A stretch of 64,000 nucleotides of DNA from Achromobacter aegrifaciens (GCF_902859735.1 NZ_CADIJY010000001.1:62001-126000), one strand, 5' to 3'. Counted from the first letter of the stretch, positions 28,979 through 39,046 are shown. A program made the numbers and translations. The notes: generated by a model from the letters alone, not told the origin.

Positions 28979-31681
28979 GTGAGCGAAATGCAAGAGCAAC
29001 AACGCGCCAAGGCGGCGCTGAGAATTACGCTAGGCCTGCACGTCGAGCAGTGGCAAGGACCTCACCCCGGAGCGTTGTTCGAATGCCCGACCGTGGGGCG
29101 CCAGGCCTTTCTTGCGATGCTGGAAACCTGGCTCGGCCTGTCGTCGCGGCCGGCCGGCGGAGCTGAACGGACTGCCGCCTTCCTGCTGGCGCTGCGTCAG
29201 TCCGATGGACCGAGGAGGTTCTTCCATGACAGCTTGGCTGCCGATGAAATCGGAACCGCGGCTCGGCTTCTGCAGTGGCGCGACGAATGGATACTTGGAG
29301 GATGGACAGGCGTTGCGGCAGCGGGATGCCCGTCTCGCCTATTGGACATGGCCGTCGTCGAAACCGCGGCGGCCGGCTTGTTGCCTCCCGGCGAAGGCGA
29401 TCGCCTCAATGCCGTCCTGCGCCGTCTGGATGAGCGCAGCGTGCCGGTCGGCGAGATCGTCTTGCTGGAGGACAGCAAGCTGTTTCCGTCCTTGTGGCGC
29501 AGGCTGCTCGCCCGCTTCCCGTTGGTAGATGGAAGCGCGCTGACCCCTGCGGCTGCTCCCCATACGCAACTGGGACGTTTGCAACGCGCCGTGCTGGACG
29601 CGGTGTCCCTTGACCAATCCTTCATTCCCCTGCCAGATATCGACGACAGCGATGGTTCGGTTGTCGTTCTTCGTCCCCATACATGCGAGACCGCGGAACA
29701 ATGGCTCGCACATCACTATCACGCCCGGCGGACACCGATGCTTCTCGTCAGCGAGCAGCATGGCGCTTCAGTCGACGATACCCTGCGCGTCAACGGCGCA
29801 CCGGCTTGCGGCTTCGACGAGTCCAGCGCCTTGCGTCCGGCCTTGCTGGCGCTGCCGTTGATCTTCGAGACCTTCTGGGATCCCCTGGAACCCGCGCGCT
29901 TGCTCGATTTCCTGATGCATCCGATCGGACCCTTCCGGGCGTCGGCGCGGCGGGCGTTCGGTGCGGTCTTTTCCGAACAACCGGGTATCGGCGGAGCTGA
30001 GTGGTCCAAGGTGCGTGCGCGCCTGCTGGACGACGCTCCTGCGGAGTATCGCCCTGAATTGGAGCAGCACATCCGGATCTGGCTCGAATCGCCGCGGCAC
30101 CCGCGAACCTCCGGCGCGCCGATAGGCTATGCAATCGAGCGGGTCAAGCTGCTGACTCAGGCGCTGCGCGGGCGCCTGCAGCACCTCACGCCTGCCGCCG
30201 CAGCGGCGCGAGATCTCGCTGCGGCCCTCGGTCAATGCGCGGGGATGCTCAGCGGCCTGGAATCGCTGCAGCGGGATGGGATCAAGCACGTCAAACCCCG
30301 GCTGCTCGAACAGTTATGTGCTCAGGCGACCACATTGTGCGGCAACAGCCTGGCCGTGGCCGAGGCGGGTTGCATGCTCAGCGCCACGACGCCCGAAGCT
30401 TGCGCGCTGGGGCCGGTCGCCGAAGTCGTCTGGTGGATGCCTTCCACTCCGAAGCTGCCTGGAGGATACCCATGGAGTCGTCCTGAGATCGAAGCTCTGG
30501 CGGCCAGCGGGGTCGAACTTGTCGACCTGGCGTTCGCGATGGAAAGCCTGGCCGCGCTGTGGATGAGGCCGCTGCTTACCGCCACCGATCGTCTGATCCT
30601 GGTCTTGCCGCCAGCGCCCGCGGAAGATCATCCGGCTTGGCAGCTTATCGCCCTGCTCGCACCCGGGATGGCCGCAAGGCAGCTGGAAGAGCATCCCATG
30701 GTGCGCGACCGGGCAGGACAGGTCATCCCCCTGCCATTGCAACGCGCACAAGGTGTATGGCGCCTGGATACGGATGCACCATGGCGGGACGCCTATCCGC
30801 TTCCGACACGCCTGCCTTCGCAGTCCTATACGTCATTGGACCTTCATTTCAACAACCCGGCGGTCGCAGTGTTGAAGTACGCGGCCAGTTTGCGTACAGG
30901 CCGGGCCACGGTGGTGGCCAAGGATGGCCGTTTGCTTGGCAACCTCGCGCATCGGTTGGTTGAGAGGCTGTTCGTCAACAATGATGCGCCATCTTGGAGC
31001 CATGACCGCCTGGAGGCGTGGTTGGAGCCGGAATTGGCAAGATTGCTTGAACAGGAAGGGATGCCGTTGCTGGCGCCGGGCAACGGCGCTGCGCTCTTCC
31101 AGTTCAAGAGCACCGTGCGTCACGGCCTGCGGGTATTGCTGCAACATATGGCCCACGCCGGCGTTGAACGCGTCGAGGCCGAACGGCCGCTTGCCGGCAT
31201 GCTTGGCGCGTTGCGTCTCAATGGAGCAACCGATCTGCTGTTGCATCTTGCCGATGGCGGGACAGCTGCGCTCGACCTTAAATGGACGGGTGCCAAGCGG
31301 TATCGCAAAGCGCTGGCCGATGGCGTGTACCTGCAGTTGGCGCTGTATGGCGAGATGATCCGGCAAGAGCTCAAAGCGCCGCCCGCCGCGGTGGGTTATT
31401 TCACGTTCAGGGAGGCTCTGCTATTGACCGCCACGCCAGACCTGTTCGGTCCGCTGGCCCGCGTCGTCAATGCAAAGAACGGCGTCAACGCGGCGGAGCT
31501 CGTCATGCAGGCCAGGACCACCTGGGCCTGGCGGGTGCGGCAGTGGCAGGAAGGGCATGTCGACGTGATCGGGGATGGGCTCTACCCGCCGCCGGAGCCA
31601 TCTCCGGAAGGTTGTTTGCCACTGGGCGAAACCGCGCCGTGGCACGGCGACTACACGGCACTGTTCGGCAGTAGGGAATAA
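28979..31681 (+). CDS. AddB-like PD-(D/E)xK nuclease
   Basis: 900 residues. The N-terminal two thirds resemble the inactivated helicase part of AddB-type subunits, with no Walker A that I can find. The C-terminal 260 residues carry a RecB/AddB nuclease: His in NLAHRLVERLF (near 656), Asp in GATDLLLHL (near 750), D-L-K in ALDLKWTG (near 765), and QLALYGEMI, the usual Q-x3-Y motif. The start is GTG 28979 or ATG 28988, the latter with a better ribosome site. It is coupled to the helicase-nuclease behind it (2 bases between genes). Confidence 0.8.
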   Translation: MSEMQEQQRAKAALRITLGLHVEQWQGPHPGALFECPTVGRQAFLAMLETWLGLSSRPAGGAERTAAFLLALRQSDGPRRFFHDSLAADEIGTAARLLQWRDEWILGGWTGVAAAGCPSRLLDMAVVETAAAGLLPPGEGDRLNAVLRRLDERSVPVGEIVLLEDSKLFPSLWRRLLARFPLVDGSALTPAAAPHTQLGRLQRAVLDAVSLDQSFIPLPDIDDSDGSVVVLRPHTCETAEQWLAHHYHARRTPMLLVSEQHGASVDDTLRVNGAPACGFDESSALRPALLALPLIFETFWDPLEPARLLDFLMHPIGPFRASARRAFGAVFSEQPGIGGAEWSKVRARLLDDAPAEYRPELEQHIRIWLESPRHPRTSGAPIGYAIERVKLLTQALRGRLQHLTPAAAAARDLAAALGQCAGMLSGLESLQRDGIKHVKPRLLEQLCAQATTLCGNSLAVAEAGCMLSATTPEACALGPVAEVVWWMPSTPKLPGGYPWSRPEIEALAASGVELVDLAFAMESLAALWMRPLLTATDRLILVLPPAPAEDHPAWQLIALLAPGMAARQLEEHPMVRDRAGQVIPLPLQRAQGVWRLDTDAPWRDAYPLPTRLPSQSYTSLDLHFNNPAVAVLKYAASLRTGRATVVAKDGRLLGNLAHRLVERLFVNNDAPSWSHDRLEAWLEPELARLLEQEGMPLLAPGNGAALFQFKSTVRHGLRVLLQHMAHAGVERVEAERPLAGMLGALRLNGATDLLLHLADGGTAALDLKWTGAKRYRKALADGVYLQLALYGEMIRQELKAPPAAVGYFTFREALLLTATPDLFGPLARVVNAKNGVNAAELVMQARTTWAWRVRQWQEGHVDVIGDGLYPPPEPSPEGCLPLGETAPWHGDYTALFGSRE

Positions 31682-31683
31682 CC

Positions 31684-34600
31684 ATGGACCAGAAGAACAT
31701 GAATGTGGAATTTGTCCGTGCCGGGGCGGGCAGCGGCAAGACCTACTATCTGACACACTTGCTGGCCGACCGCCTGCAACGAGGCGCTGCGCGGCCCGCA
31801 GCGATCATGGCTACCACGTTCACGGTCAAGGCGGCTTCGGAGTTGCGCGAGCGCGCCAGGTCGACGCTGTTGAGCCAGCGACGGCTCGATCTGGCCGCGG
31901 CGCTGGGGCAGGCGAGCATTGGCACGGTCAATAGCGTCTGCGGACAATTGATCCAGCGCTTCTGCTTTGAACTCGGCATCTCGCCGGATCAGACTGTTCT
32001 GACCGAAGACGAAGGCCGCCGCCTGGTGCGCATGGCTGTCGAAAGTGTTCAGGATGCCAATGCGGTCGAGCATCTGGCGCGACTGGCTGTGCGGCTCGAC
32101 CTGGATGATGATGCGGTGACCGCTACGCTGCACGCAATCATGAACGCCGCGCGCTCCAACAATCTTGGCCCGGACGAACTCGCCGCAATGGGGTCAGACA
32201 ATGCAGACGCCATGCTGGCGTGTTGGCCGCGCCCGCAGGGCGATCATGATGCCGCTCTCGGCGCGGCGCTCGAACGCACGGAGGGCGAACTCAAGCAGGC
32301 GCAGGCCGCCGGCGTGACGACCAAAGTTCTGAACGAGGCGATCGAGAAAGTCACGGCAGCCCGCGGCGCACTCGCTCGGGGACAGCTGGCATGGAACGTC
32401 TGGCAGCAACTGTCGAAGCTGAAAGCTGGCGCCAGGCAGGCCGGCATGGTGGAGGAGCTTCAAGACGTCGCGGCACGCCACCCCACCCATGAAAGGTTCC
32501 ACGAGGATGTGCGGGACTATCTTCGTACGGTGTTCGGCCTGGCGGGGCGCGCTTTGCAAGCTTTTGCGCAGGCCAAGCGGGAACTTGGCGTGGTCGACTT
32601 CACCGATCAGGAAGTGTTGCTATTGCGAGCCTTGCAAGGCAGTACCTTGGTGCGTGAAGCGCTCGAGGGAGAGCTCGATCTCGTGCTGGTCGACGAATTT
32701 CAGGACACCAATCCGCTTCAGTTGGCCATCTTCGTCGAGTTGGCGAAGCTGGCCAAAAGTTCGATCTGGGTAGGCGACCCCAAGCAGGCCATCTATGGTT
32801 TTCGCGGCACGGATTCGACGCTCATCCAGCAGATCCTCGATTCTGTGGAAAGCTGGGGCGGCACAATGGGGACGCCTTTGTCGGATTCGTATCGCTCTAC
32901 GCCGGCGCTGGTGGGCCTGGCCAACGAAGTGTTCGTGCCGGCCTTCCATCCCGCTCCCGCCTCCGAAACCGCGCTCAGGCCGGTGCGCAGGCCGCTCGTC
33001 GGACAGCCGCAACTCCTGAACTGGTCGTTCGTGACGGAAGCCGGGAAGCGTTCGATTTCGCTGAAAGCCCTGGGGCCCGCAGTGTCGGATCTGCTGGGGC
33101 GCGGCATCCAGATTGTCGACAAAACCACAGGCCAGGCGCGCTCACTGCAAGCCAGCGACATCGCCGTGCTGTGCCGAAAGAATGATCACATAAAGTCCGC
33201 GGTCGACGCGCTGAGCCGCTGGGGCATTGCCGCGGCGGCGGCCCGGCCCGGCCTGATCTCGACACCCGAGGTCCAGTTGGTGCTGGCCTGCCTGCGCCGT
33301 TTGCGAGATGCTTCGGATACCGTGGCTACCGCAATGATCGTCGGGCTGACTGGGGCGGTCAGGCCGGAAGACTGGCTGCAAGACCGCTTGCAGTTCCTCG
33401 CCGGCATGAGTACGGACGGAGATGGCGAAAGGTCGGCGTCGGAGTCGGCGTGGAAGACAGAGGGGGAAGGCGCTCATCCGCTGATTGCCAGACTGGCAGG
33501 CTTGCGGTCGTCCCTGACGTCGCTCACACCCCGTGAGGCCTTGCGTCTGGCAAAGGCCGAATCCGGCGTGGCGCGCCTGGCACACCAGTGGTCGGCAGCG
33601 GAGCGCGAGGCGCAAGTGCGCATCGCCAATATTGAAGCGCTGCTGGCGTTGGCACAGCAGTACGAGGACGCTTGTCTGGGCGCACGCCAGCCGGCGACGG
33701 TCAACGGAATGCTGCTTTGGTTCCAGGAATTGGAGGCGAACGGGGCGGATGGACGCGCGACTGCTGCCCATGGCGCTGTCGAAGTCATGACTTTCCATGC
33801 GGCCAAGGGCCTGGAATGGCCAATGGTGATCGTGATCGGCCTGGATCACGGCTATCGCACCGATCTCTGGAGCGTGCGCTCCCGGACGATAGGCGCTTTT
33901 GACGCGACGGCTCCTCTGGCCAATCGCTACATCCACCATTGGGTCAATCCCTTTGGGGCTGGCGTGCAGGTCATCGCCGATGCGGAAGCCTCGGAAACCG
34001 GTAAGCTCATGGCCGAGCAGGCGCGCGCGGAGAACACACGCCTGCTGTATGTCGCTCTTACCCGTGCGCGCGACTTGCTCGCTCTCGTGGGCGGCACCAA
34101 GGCGGCGGGCGACCCTCCACCTTGCCACTGGCTGGACGAGATCGATGCGGCGGCCAAGCTCTGGGGACCGGCGGGCGCATTCGTGGCGGACGGCCATACC
34201 GTCGTGCGCGAAGCGAAGTCCTGGGATTTCGATGAATCGCTCGACGCGCCGCCTGCGCCCGAGGTGTGGGCCATGCGTTACTTCGCCGCGCGCCAGCGCC
34301 AGTCCTTTCAGCGGCTCTGGTTCGCGCCCAGCGCTGCCCTGCCCGGGCAGCATCGGGTGATAACGGTGGAAGAGGTAGGCAGGCGGATCGTGGTCCAGTC
34401 CGGCACGGACATGGCCGCGCTGGGTTCGGCGCTGCATGGATGCATAGCTTGCTCGATGGCGGACCCGGCGCGTGCCGTCAGCGACGAACAGATCAGGGAG
34501 GCCCTGATCCGCTGGGGCGTCCATGGCGCAGTAACGCCGGAAGCGGTGCGCTTTCAGGTGGAAGCCTTCCAGGATTGGTGGCAGGCGAGGTGGCCCGGCG

Positions 34601-34881
34601 GGGTTGCCCAGGCGGAACTGCCGATTCAGGTGCCACGCGCCGACGGCACCGTCGTTCGCGGGCAGATCGACCTGCTGATCCGCGTCCCGGCCGGCCGCAT
34701 CCTCATTGATCACAAGGCGGATCCGCGCGGCGTCGACGACGGCGATCGCTTGGCTGTTACGCACGGTGGTCAGCTGGAAGCCTATGCCGGCGCGGTCGAG
34801 TCTGCCTCTGGTGAGCCAGTGCTAGAACGTTGGCTGTTCTTGCTGGTGGCGGCGCGGGCTGTACGGATCGGGGCGGCCTGA
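31684..34881 (+). CDS. AddA/UvrD-like helicase-nuclease
   Basis: 1065 residues. SF1A helicase motifs: Walker A GAGSGKT (14-20), Walker B VDEFQDTN (near 336), motif III VGDPKQAIYGFRG (near 361), motif V HAAKGLEWPMVIVIG (near 705) and motif VI LLYVALTRARDLLAL (near 786). A C-terminal RecB-family nuclease has LGSALHGC, Q-I-D in GQIDLLIRV and D-H-K in ILIDHKADPR, with GGQLEAYAG. With the preceding AddB-like protein it forms an AddAB-like pair that would unwind and degrade double-stranded DNA ends. It is probably not the housekeeping recombinase, given its accessory context. Confidence 0.85.
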   Translation: MDQKNMNVEFVRAGAGSGKTYYLTHLLADRLQRGAARPAAIMATTFTVKAASELRERARSTLLSQRRLDLAAALGQASIGTVNSVCGQLIQRFCFELGISPDQTVLTEDEGRRLVRMAVESVQDANAVEHLARLAVRLDLDDDAVTATLHAIMNAARSNNLGPDELAAMGSDNADAMLACWPRPQGDHDAALGAALERTEGELKQAQAAGVTTKVLNEAIEKVTAARGALARGQLAWNVWQQLSKLKAGARQAGMVEELQDVAARHPTHERFHEDVRDYLRTVFGLAGRALQAFAQAKRELGVVDFTDQEVLLLRALQGSTLVREALEGELDLVLVDEFQDTNPLQLAIFVELAKLAKSSIWVGDPKQAIYGFRGTDSTLIQQILDSVESWGGTMGTPLSDSYRSTPALVGLANEVFVPAFHPAPASETALRPVRRPLVGQPQLLNWSFVTEAGKRSISLKALGPAVSDLLGRGIQIVDKTTGQARSLQASDIAVLCRKNDHIKSAVDALSRWGIAAAAARPGLISTPEVQLVLACLRRLRDASDTVATAMIVGLTGAVRPEDWLQDRLQFLAGMSTDGDGERSASESAWKTEGEGAHPLIARLAGLRSSLTSLTPREALRLAKAESGVARLAHQWSAAEREAQVRIANIEALLALAQQYEDACLGARQPATVNGMLLWFQELEANGADGRATAAHGAVEVMTFHAAKGLEWPMVIVIGLDHGYRTDLWSVRSRTIGAFDATAPLANRYIHHWVNPFGAGVQVIADAEASETGKLMAEQARAENTRLLYVALTRARDLLALVGGTKAAGDPPPCHWLDEIDAAAKLWGPAGAFVADGHTVVREAKSWDFDESLDAPPAPEVWAMRYFAARQRQSFQRLWFAPSAALPGQHRVITVEEVGRRIVVQSGTDMAALGSALHGCIACSMADPARAVSDEQIREALIRWGVHGAVTPEAVRFQVEAFQDWWQARWPGGVAQAELPIQVPRADGTVVRGQIDLLIRVPAGRILIDHKADPRGVDDGDRLAVTHGGQLEAYAGAVESASGEPVLERWLFLLVAARAVRIGAA

Positions 34882-35054
34882 TGGCCGCGCAAGACAACAG
34901 CAGGCGGCGGTGCGCCGATCATCCAGCGGAGAGGGTGAGTCGTCGGCGACTCGTCGCTTTTGGCAATGTGAGCAGGGAAGTGAGTATGAATGTGCTGGTT
35001 CAAAAGCCCAAACTGGTATGGCCTTCGCTTAATGTCAGGTAACAGAAGAACGAG

Positions 35055-37253
35055 ATGAGAGTACAGAAGAACGCGCCCGAGCAGATTTACCGCATCATGT
35101 TGGATGAAGTGTCCGCGATTCATGAAGGAATGCTGGCCCCGATTGATGAGCCTGCGATTGCAGAGGCTCAGGACACGGCGAAGGCAATCTTGGAGAGCAA
35201 CAGGAAAGATCTGGAGCAAGGCCTCGAAGGCTTGCAACGTAATGCCGAATGGGATGTGTTCACCATTGCCCTGTACGGAGAAACGAACGCGGGTAAATCG
35301 ACCACCGTGGAGGCACTGCGCATACTCCTCGATGAACCAACCAAACGCGATACCCGGCGCCTATTCAGAGAGGAGCAGGCACGCCTGAACCTTTCCGAGA
35401 GCGATATGGAAGCGGCGCGCATCGGCGTGGAGCAGGGCAAAGAGCAATTGGCTGTGGTCGAGAGCGACCTTTCGGACCGGAAACAGCAACAGGCACTGCG
35501 CGAGGATATGTTTAGGGCCCGTGTTCAGGAGTCCACTGTTCTTGTCGAGGAGGCTCGTCGGCGGGAAACATTAATTCAGAGAATTGTGCGCCTTTTCCGG
35601 TCCGCGCCCCAGGATGTGGCTCTGGCGAAGGCCGAGCAAGATTTGAAGCTGGCGCTTGCCGAGCATGATCGTGCAGACAAGGCAGGTGAGGTAGCGAGAG
35701 CGGAGGCTGCGCGGAATTTGGCCGCAGCCGAGGAAAAGCACCAACATCAGCTGGACAACCTCCATCGTCTTGACGTCCACGCGGACGGCAGGATTATTGG
35801 CACCGGGCGTTCTGACTACACCACGGACGTGCAGACATTCCAGTTCGTGCTGGAGGGCCAGAAGTTCGCCTTGCTCGATGTGCCCGGTATCGAGGGGAGC
35901 GAATCCCACGTCATTGAACAGATTTGGCAAGCGGTCCAGAAGGCCCACGCGGTGTTCTACGTAACCTCCAAAGCTGCGCCGCCGCAGAAGGGGGATGGCG
36001 ATGGCGAGGGCACTCTTGAAAAGATAGTCAAGCATCTGGGCGCCCAGACCGAGGTCTGGACTCTATTCAACAAGCGCATCACGAATGCCGTACAACTGAC
36101 CCAGGATCTGATCACAGACGATGAAGCGGCCAGTCTGAAGGTCCTTGATCGACGAATGAAAGGCGTGTTGGGCGAGAATTATCGGAAAACTATTCCGATG
36201 AGTGCCCAGGTCGCCTTTCTGAGCGTTGCCGATTGTTTGGTTCCGGGCTCGAGCGATGCGAAGAGCCGGGGAAAATTCCTCGCAAAGTTCGATGCGCAGG
36301 CCCTGCTCGATCGTTCAGGTATGGGGAAACTGCAGAAGTTTCTGGCGGAAGAACTGATTCAGGGGTGCGCGGAGAAGATTCATGAATCGAACTTCAACAA
36401 GGCGAGAGTTGCCCTTGCCTCCGTAATCGATAGCATCGATGAGATCTCGCGCGTCCGCTTTAAGCCGGTGCAGGCAAATGCAAAAAAGCAGAAGAGTCTG
36501 GCGGCGAACCAGCTGAATAGAGCAAAGGCGGCGTTCGCCTCAAGCCTAGGCCAGCAGTGTGCGGCCAAAATTGAGCGGTTCAGCGAAGCCGTCGAGAGCG
36601 AGATGTACGACTACATCAAGTGCGATGTTAGCAACGAGGATTTCGAGCAGCGTTTTAAGGATGTGCTTAAACGCCAGCAACAGGCGTTGATTGACAGGCT
36701 GTCGGACGCGCTGGTGGAAGAACGGCAGAATTTTGAGGGAAAGGTGGCAAAGATCGTAGATCGCTATCAAGAGCATCTGAAGGAACTCAATCAGGCCTAT
36801 GCTGAGCTAGGAAGTGGAGGCCCGGATCAGACCTTCAATCTCGACATAAATATCGATAACGGTCTCAAGGTGGCGAGTTTGCTGGGTGTGCTGGCTGGTG
36901 GTGCCGCGTTGTTCTGGAACCCCGCGGGGTGGGTGATACTTGCAGCCGGTATCGCAGGCATTGCCCTGGCGCTTTACAAAAGCGTCCGGAGCTATTTCAG
37001 CTCTGAGTACAAAATGAACCAGCAGCGAACGGCTGTAAACAAGAACCTCGACGATATTAAAAAGAAACTTGGGGACACCACGCGCGAAAAACTGGATGAA
37101 TCGCGTCCGCAATTGGATGCGGCCGTCGGCCGTATCGAGGAAATTCTGATGGTTCCGGTCCGGCAGGTCGGCGTCATCAATGAGTCCCTGGACGAAGCTG
37201 TCAAGAAACTCACCAAACTGTCCAAGAATCTGGAATTCGTAACGAGTCGATAA
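35055..37253 (+). CDS. Dynamin-like GTPase with coiled-coil insertion
   Basis: 732 residues. G1 is GETNAGKST (about 75-83), G3 DVPGIEG (about 275) and G4 FNKR (about 338). Between G1 and G3 sits a Glu/Lys/Ala/Arg-rich helical insertion of roughly 130 residues (about 105-240) that splits the GTPase domain. A second helical region (about 420-600) leads to a hydrophobic hairpin (about 602-650) that should insert in the membrane. A helical C-terminus ends in the stop. TAATG joins it to the next GTPase gene, so the two are made together. It resembles the partner dynamins of LeoA systems. Membrane remodelling on infection or stress is inferred. Confidence 0.78.
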   Translation: MRVQKNAPEQIYRIMLDEVSAIHEGMLAPIDEPAIAEAQDTAKAILESNRKDLEQGLEGLQRNAEWDVFTIALYGETNAGKSTTVEALRILLDEPTKRDTRRLFREEQARLNLSESDMEAARIGVEQGKEQLAVVESDLSDRKQQQALREDMFRARVQESTVLVEEARRRETLIQRIVRLFRSAPQDVALAKAEQDLKLALAEHDRADKAGEVARAEAARNLAAAEEKHQHQLDNLHRLDVHADGRIIGTGRSDYTTDVQTFQFVLEGQKFALLDVPGIEGSESHVIEQIWQAVQKAHAVFYVTSKAAPPQKGDGDGEGTLEKIVKHLGAQTEVWTLFNKRITNAVQLTQDLITDDEAASLKVLDRRMKGVLGENYRKTIPMSAQVAFLSVADCLVPGSSDAKSRGKFLAKFDAQALLDRSGMGKLQKFLAEELIQGCAEKIHESNFNKARVALASVIDSIDEISRVRFKPVQANAKKQKSLAANQLNRAKAAFASSLGQQCAAKIERFSEAVESEMYDYIKCDVSNEDFEQRFKDVLKRQQQALIDRLSDALVEERQNFEGKVAKIVDRYQEHLKELNQAYAELGSGGPDQTFNLDINIDNGLKVASLLGVLAGGAALFWNPAGWVILAAGIAGIALALYKSVRSYFSSEYKMNQQRTAVNKNLDDIKKKLGDTTREKLDESRPQLDAAVGRIEEILMVPVRQVGVINESLDEAVKKLTKLSKNLEFVTSR

Positions 37254-38956
37254 TGGAAAAAACACTAGACGCATTCAAGAAAGGCCAAACCCGAGCGACA
37301 GCGATTCTGCGGGATCTCGTGTCGTTCTTGCATCAAGGGGAGAATGCTGGCGTTCCCATCGCTGCCGACCTCAAGACCAAATTGCAGCGCACGATCGAAG
37401 ACGTCGATGGCGGCTCGCTCCGGGTAGCTTTGATCGGCGGATTCTCCGAAGGTAAGACTTCGATTGCCGCAGCTTGGCTAGAAAAGTTGGACAAGTCCAG
37501 CATGAAGATCAGCCAACAAGAGTCTTCCAACGAAGTCAACATCTACGAGGCCGGCCCCATCGTGCTGATAGATACGCCGGGACTGTTCGGATTCAAAGAG
37601 CAAGTGAACGCTGAAACGCGCGAGCTGGAAAAGTACAAGGACATCACGAAAAAGTACGTGAGTGAAGCTCACTTGGTGTTGTATGTGATGGACTCGACCA
37701 ATCCCATCAAGGCCAGTCACCAGGACGATCTGACATGGCTTTTTCGTACATTGAATCTGCTCCCCAGAACCGTCTTCGTATTGAGCCGGTTCGATATGGT
37801 GGCGGACGTGGCGGATGAATCCGAGTTCCAGGAGAACTTCGAGATCAAGCGGGAGAACGTGTCCAAACGCCTGCGGGAATTGATAGACCTGACTCCCGAA
37901 GAACAGTCGGAACTCTCTATTGTCGCAGTGGCTGCCAATCCGTTCGATCTTGGCGTCGAGCATTGGCTGTCCAATGCGGAAGAATTTCGCAGCTTGTCTC
38001 ACATTGGACTTCTGCAGCAAGCGACTGCCGATAAGGTCGAGAGCAATGGCGGCCCGCAAGCGATCGTGAGCGCCACGCGCAGAAGCATCATTCGCGACGT
38101 GCTGAACAAGGAATTGCCCGTTGCCATTCAGAACGACGAGAGAATACGCGAGGAAATGGACAAGCTTGAGGGCATCAGCAGGCAGATGCAGGAAGAGCTT
38201 CAGGACGCTCGCCGTCAGATGAGCGACGCGAGAATTAGGCTGCGAAGCTTTGTGACCGACTACTTCGCGTCTTTGATTCGGCGCGTATCAGGCGTCGGGA
38301 TGGAAGGCTTTGGAGAGTTCTTCGAGAAAGAAATCGGCACGGACGGGGTGATCATCGCCGCGCGCTTGCAGAATGAGTTCGAGCGTCAACTGGAGTCGGC
38401 GACGATGGAAATCGGACGCATCGCGGTAGGCTTCGAGTCCGAGATCGAGCACTACGAAACGACGATGATGAGCCTTGGCAAGCAAGGAATGGACTTTGTC
38501 TTGAAGGGCAAGCTCATCAACAACGGCAATATCCTCCTGGCGAGGGACGGTCTGGTCAATGTGGCCAAGTTCGTCGGTGTGGACTTGGCCAAGATGCTCA
38601 AGTTCAAGCCTTGGGGCGCGGTGAACTTGGCGAAGGGACTCAATGGCGTGTTGGCCGCCGCTACCTTAGCCATTGAAGTGTGGGACACCATCAAACAGGC
38701 CAACAAGGCCGACGAGTTCAAGAAGATTGTCGAGAGCCTGGTGAGCGACTTCACGCAGCAGCGCGTGGAACTGTTGAAAGTCATCAATGGCGACGACTTC
38801 GAGACGCGGTTCTTCCAAAGTTACGTTGACCTCAACAAGGCTGTGGACGTCGTTTTCGGGAGCGTCGCCGAAGGGCGGGAGCGGCAGGTCAAATTCCAGG
38901 AATGGCGCCGGCAGGCGGAAGCCATCGATGCTGAATTTCGCATGTTGGAGGGCTGA
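37253..38956 (+). CDS. LeoA/HP0731-family dynamin-like GTPase
   Basis: 567 residues with G1 GGFSEGKTS (about 61-69), G3 DTPGLFGF (about 106), a following KDITKKYVSEAHLVLYVMDS segment, and G4 LSRFD (about 177). Helical bundles and a mildly hydrophobic stretch (about 425-480) make up the rest. The N-terminal region matches what I recall of LeoA from enterotoxigenic E. coli, a bacterial dynamin first linked to toxin secretion. Its ATG shares one base with the stop of the first GTPase. Paired bacterial dynamins act together at membranes, and some protect against phage lysis. Confidence 0.75.
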   Translation: MEKTLDAFKKGQTRATAILRDLVSFLHQGENAGVPIAADLKTKLQRTIEDVDGGSLRVALIGGFSEGKTSIAAAWLEKLDKSSMKISQQESSNEVNIYEAGPIVLIDTPGLFGFKEQVNAETRELEKYKDITKKYVSEAHLVLYVMDSTNPIKASHQDDLTWLFRTLNLLPRTVFVLSRFDMVADVADESEFQENFEIKRENVSKRLRELIDLTPEEQSELSIVAVAANPFDLGVEHWLSNAEEFRSLSHIGLLQQATADKVESNGGPQAIVSATRRSIIRDVLNKELPVAIQNDERIREEMDKLEGISRQMQEELQDARRQMSDARIRLRSFVTDYFASLIRRVSGVGMEGFGEFFEKEIGTDGVIIAARLQNEFERQLESATMEIGRIAVGFESEIEHYETTMMSLGKQGMDFVLKGKLINNGNILLARDGLVNVAKFVGVDLAKMLKFKPWGAVNLAKGLNGVLAAATLAIEVWDTIKQANKADEFKKIVESLVSDFTQQRVELLKVINGDDFETRFFQSYVDLNKAVDVVFGSVAEGRERQVKFQEWRRQAEAIDAEFRMLEG

Positions 38957-39009
38957 TCTGCCGGTTCGCCGGACGAGGCGAACCTAATTCCCTTTCCTTT
39001 AGCATCCGG

Positions 39010-39046
39010 CAAAAAAGCCCCCTGCGCGGTGGGCTTTTTTGCTTTT
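39010..39046. terminator. Terminator closing the dynamin genes
   Basis: AAAAAAGCCC and GGGCTTTTTT enclose a ten-base loop, with T tracts in both directions. It ends the island transcript 54 bases after the second GTPase and could also stop antisense transcription. Confidence 0.9.

Noticed and set aside
34882-35054. Possible small gene between the AddA-like and first dynamin genes
   Set aside because: The frame at 34830-35042 starts inside the AddA-like gene, lacks a ribosome site and resembles nothing.
24396-39046. Tn7-like transposon or prophage boundaries
   Set aside because: No transposase, integrase, recognisable transposon ends or direct repeats were found by eye.
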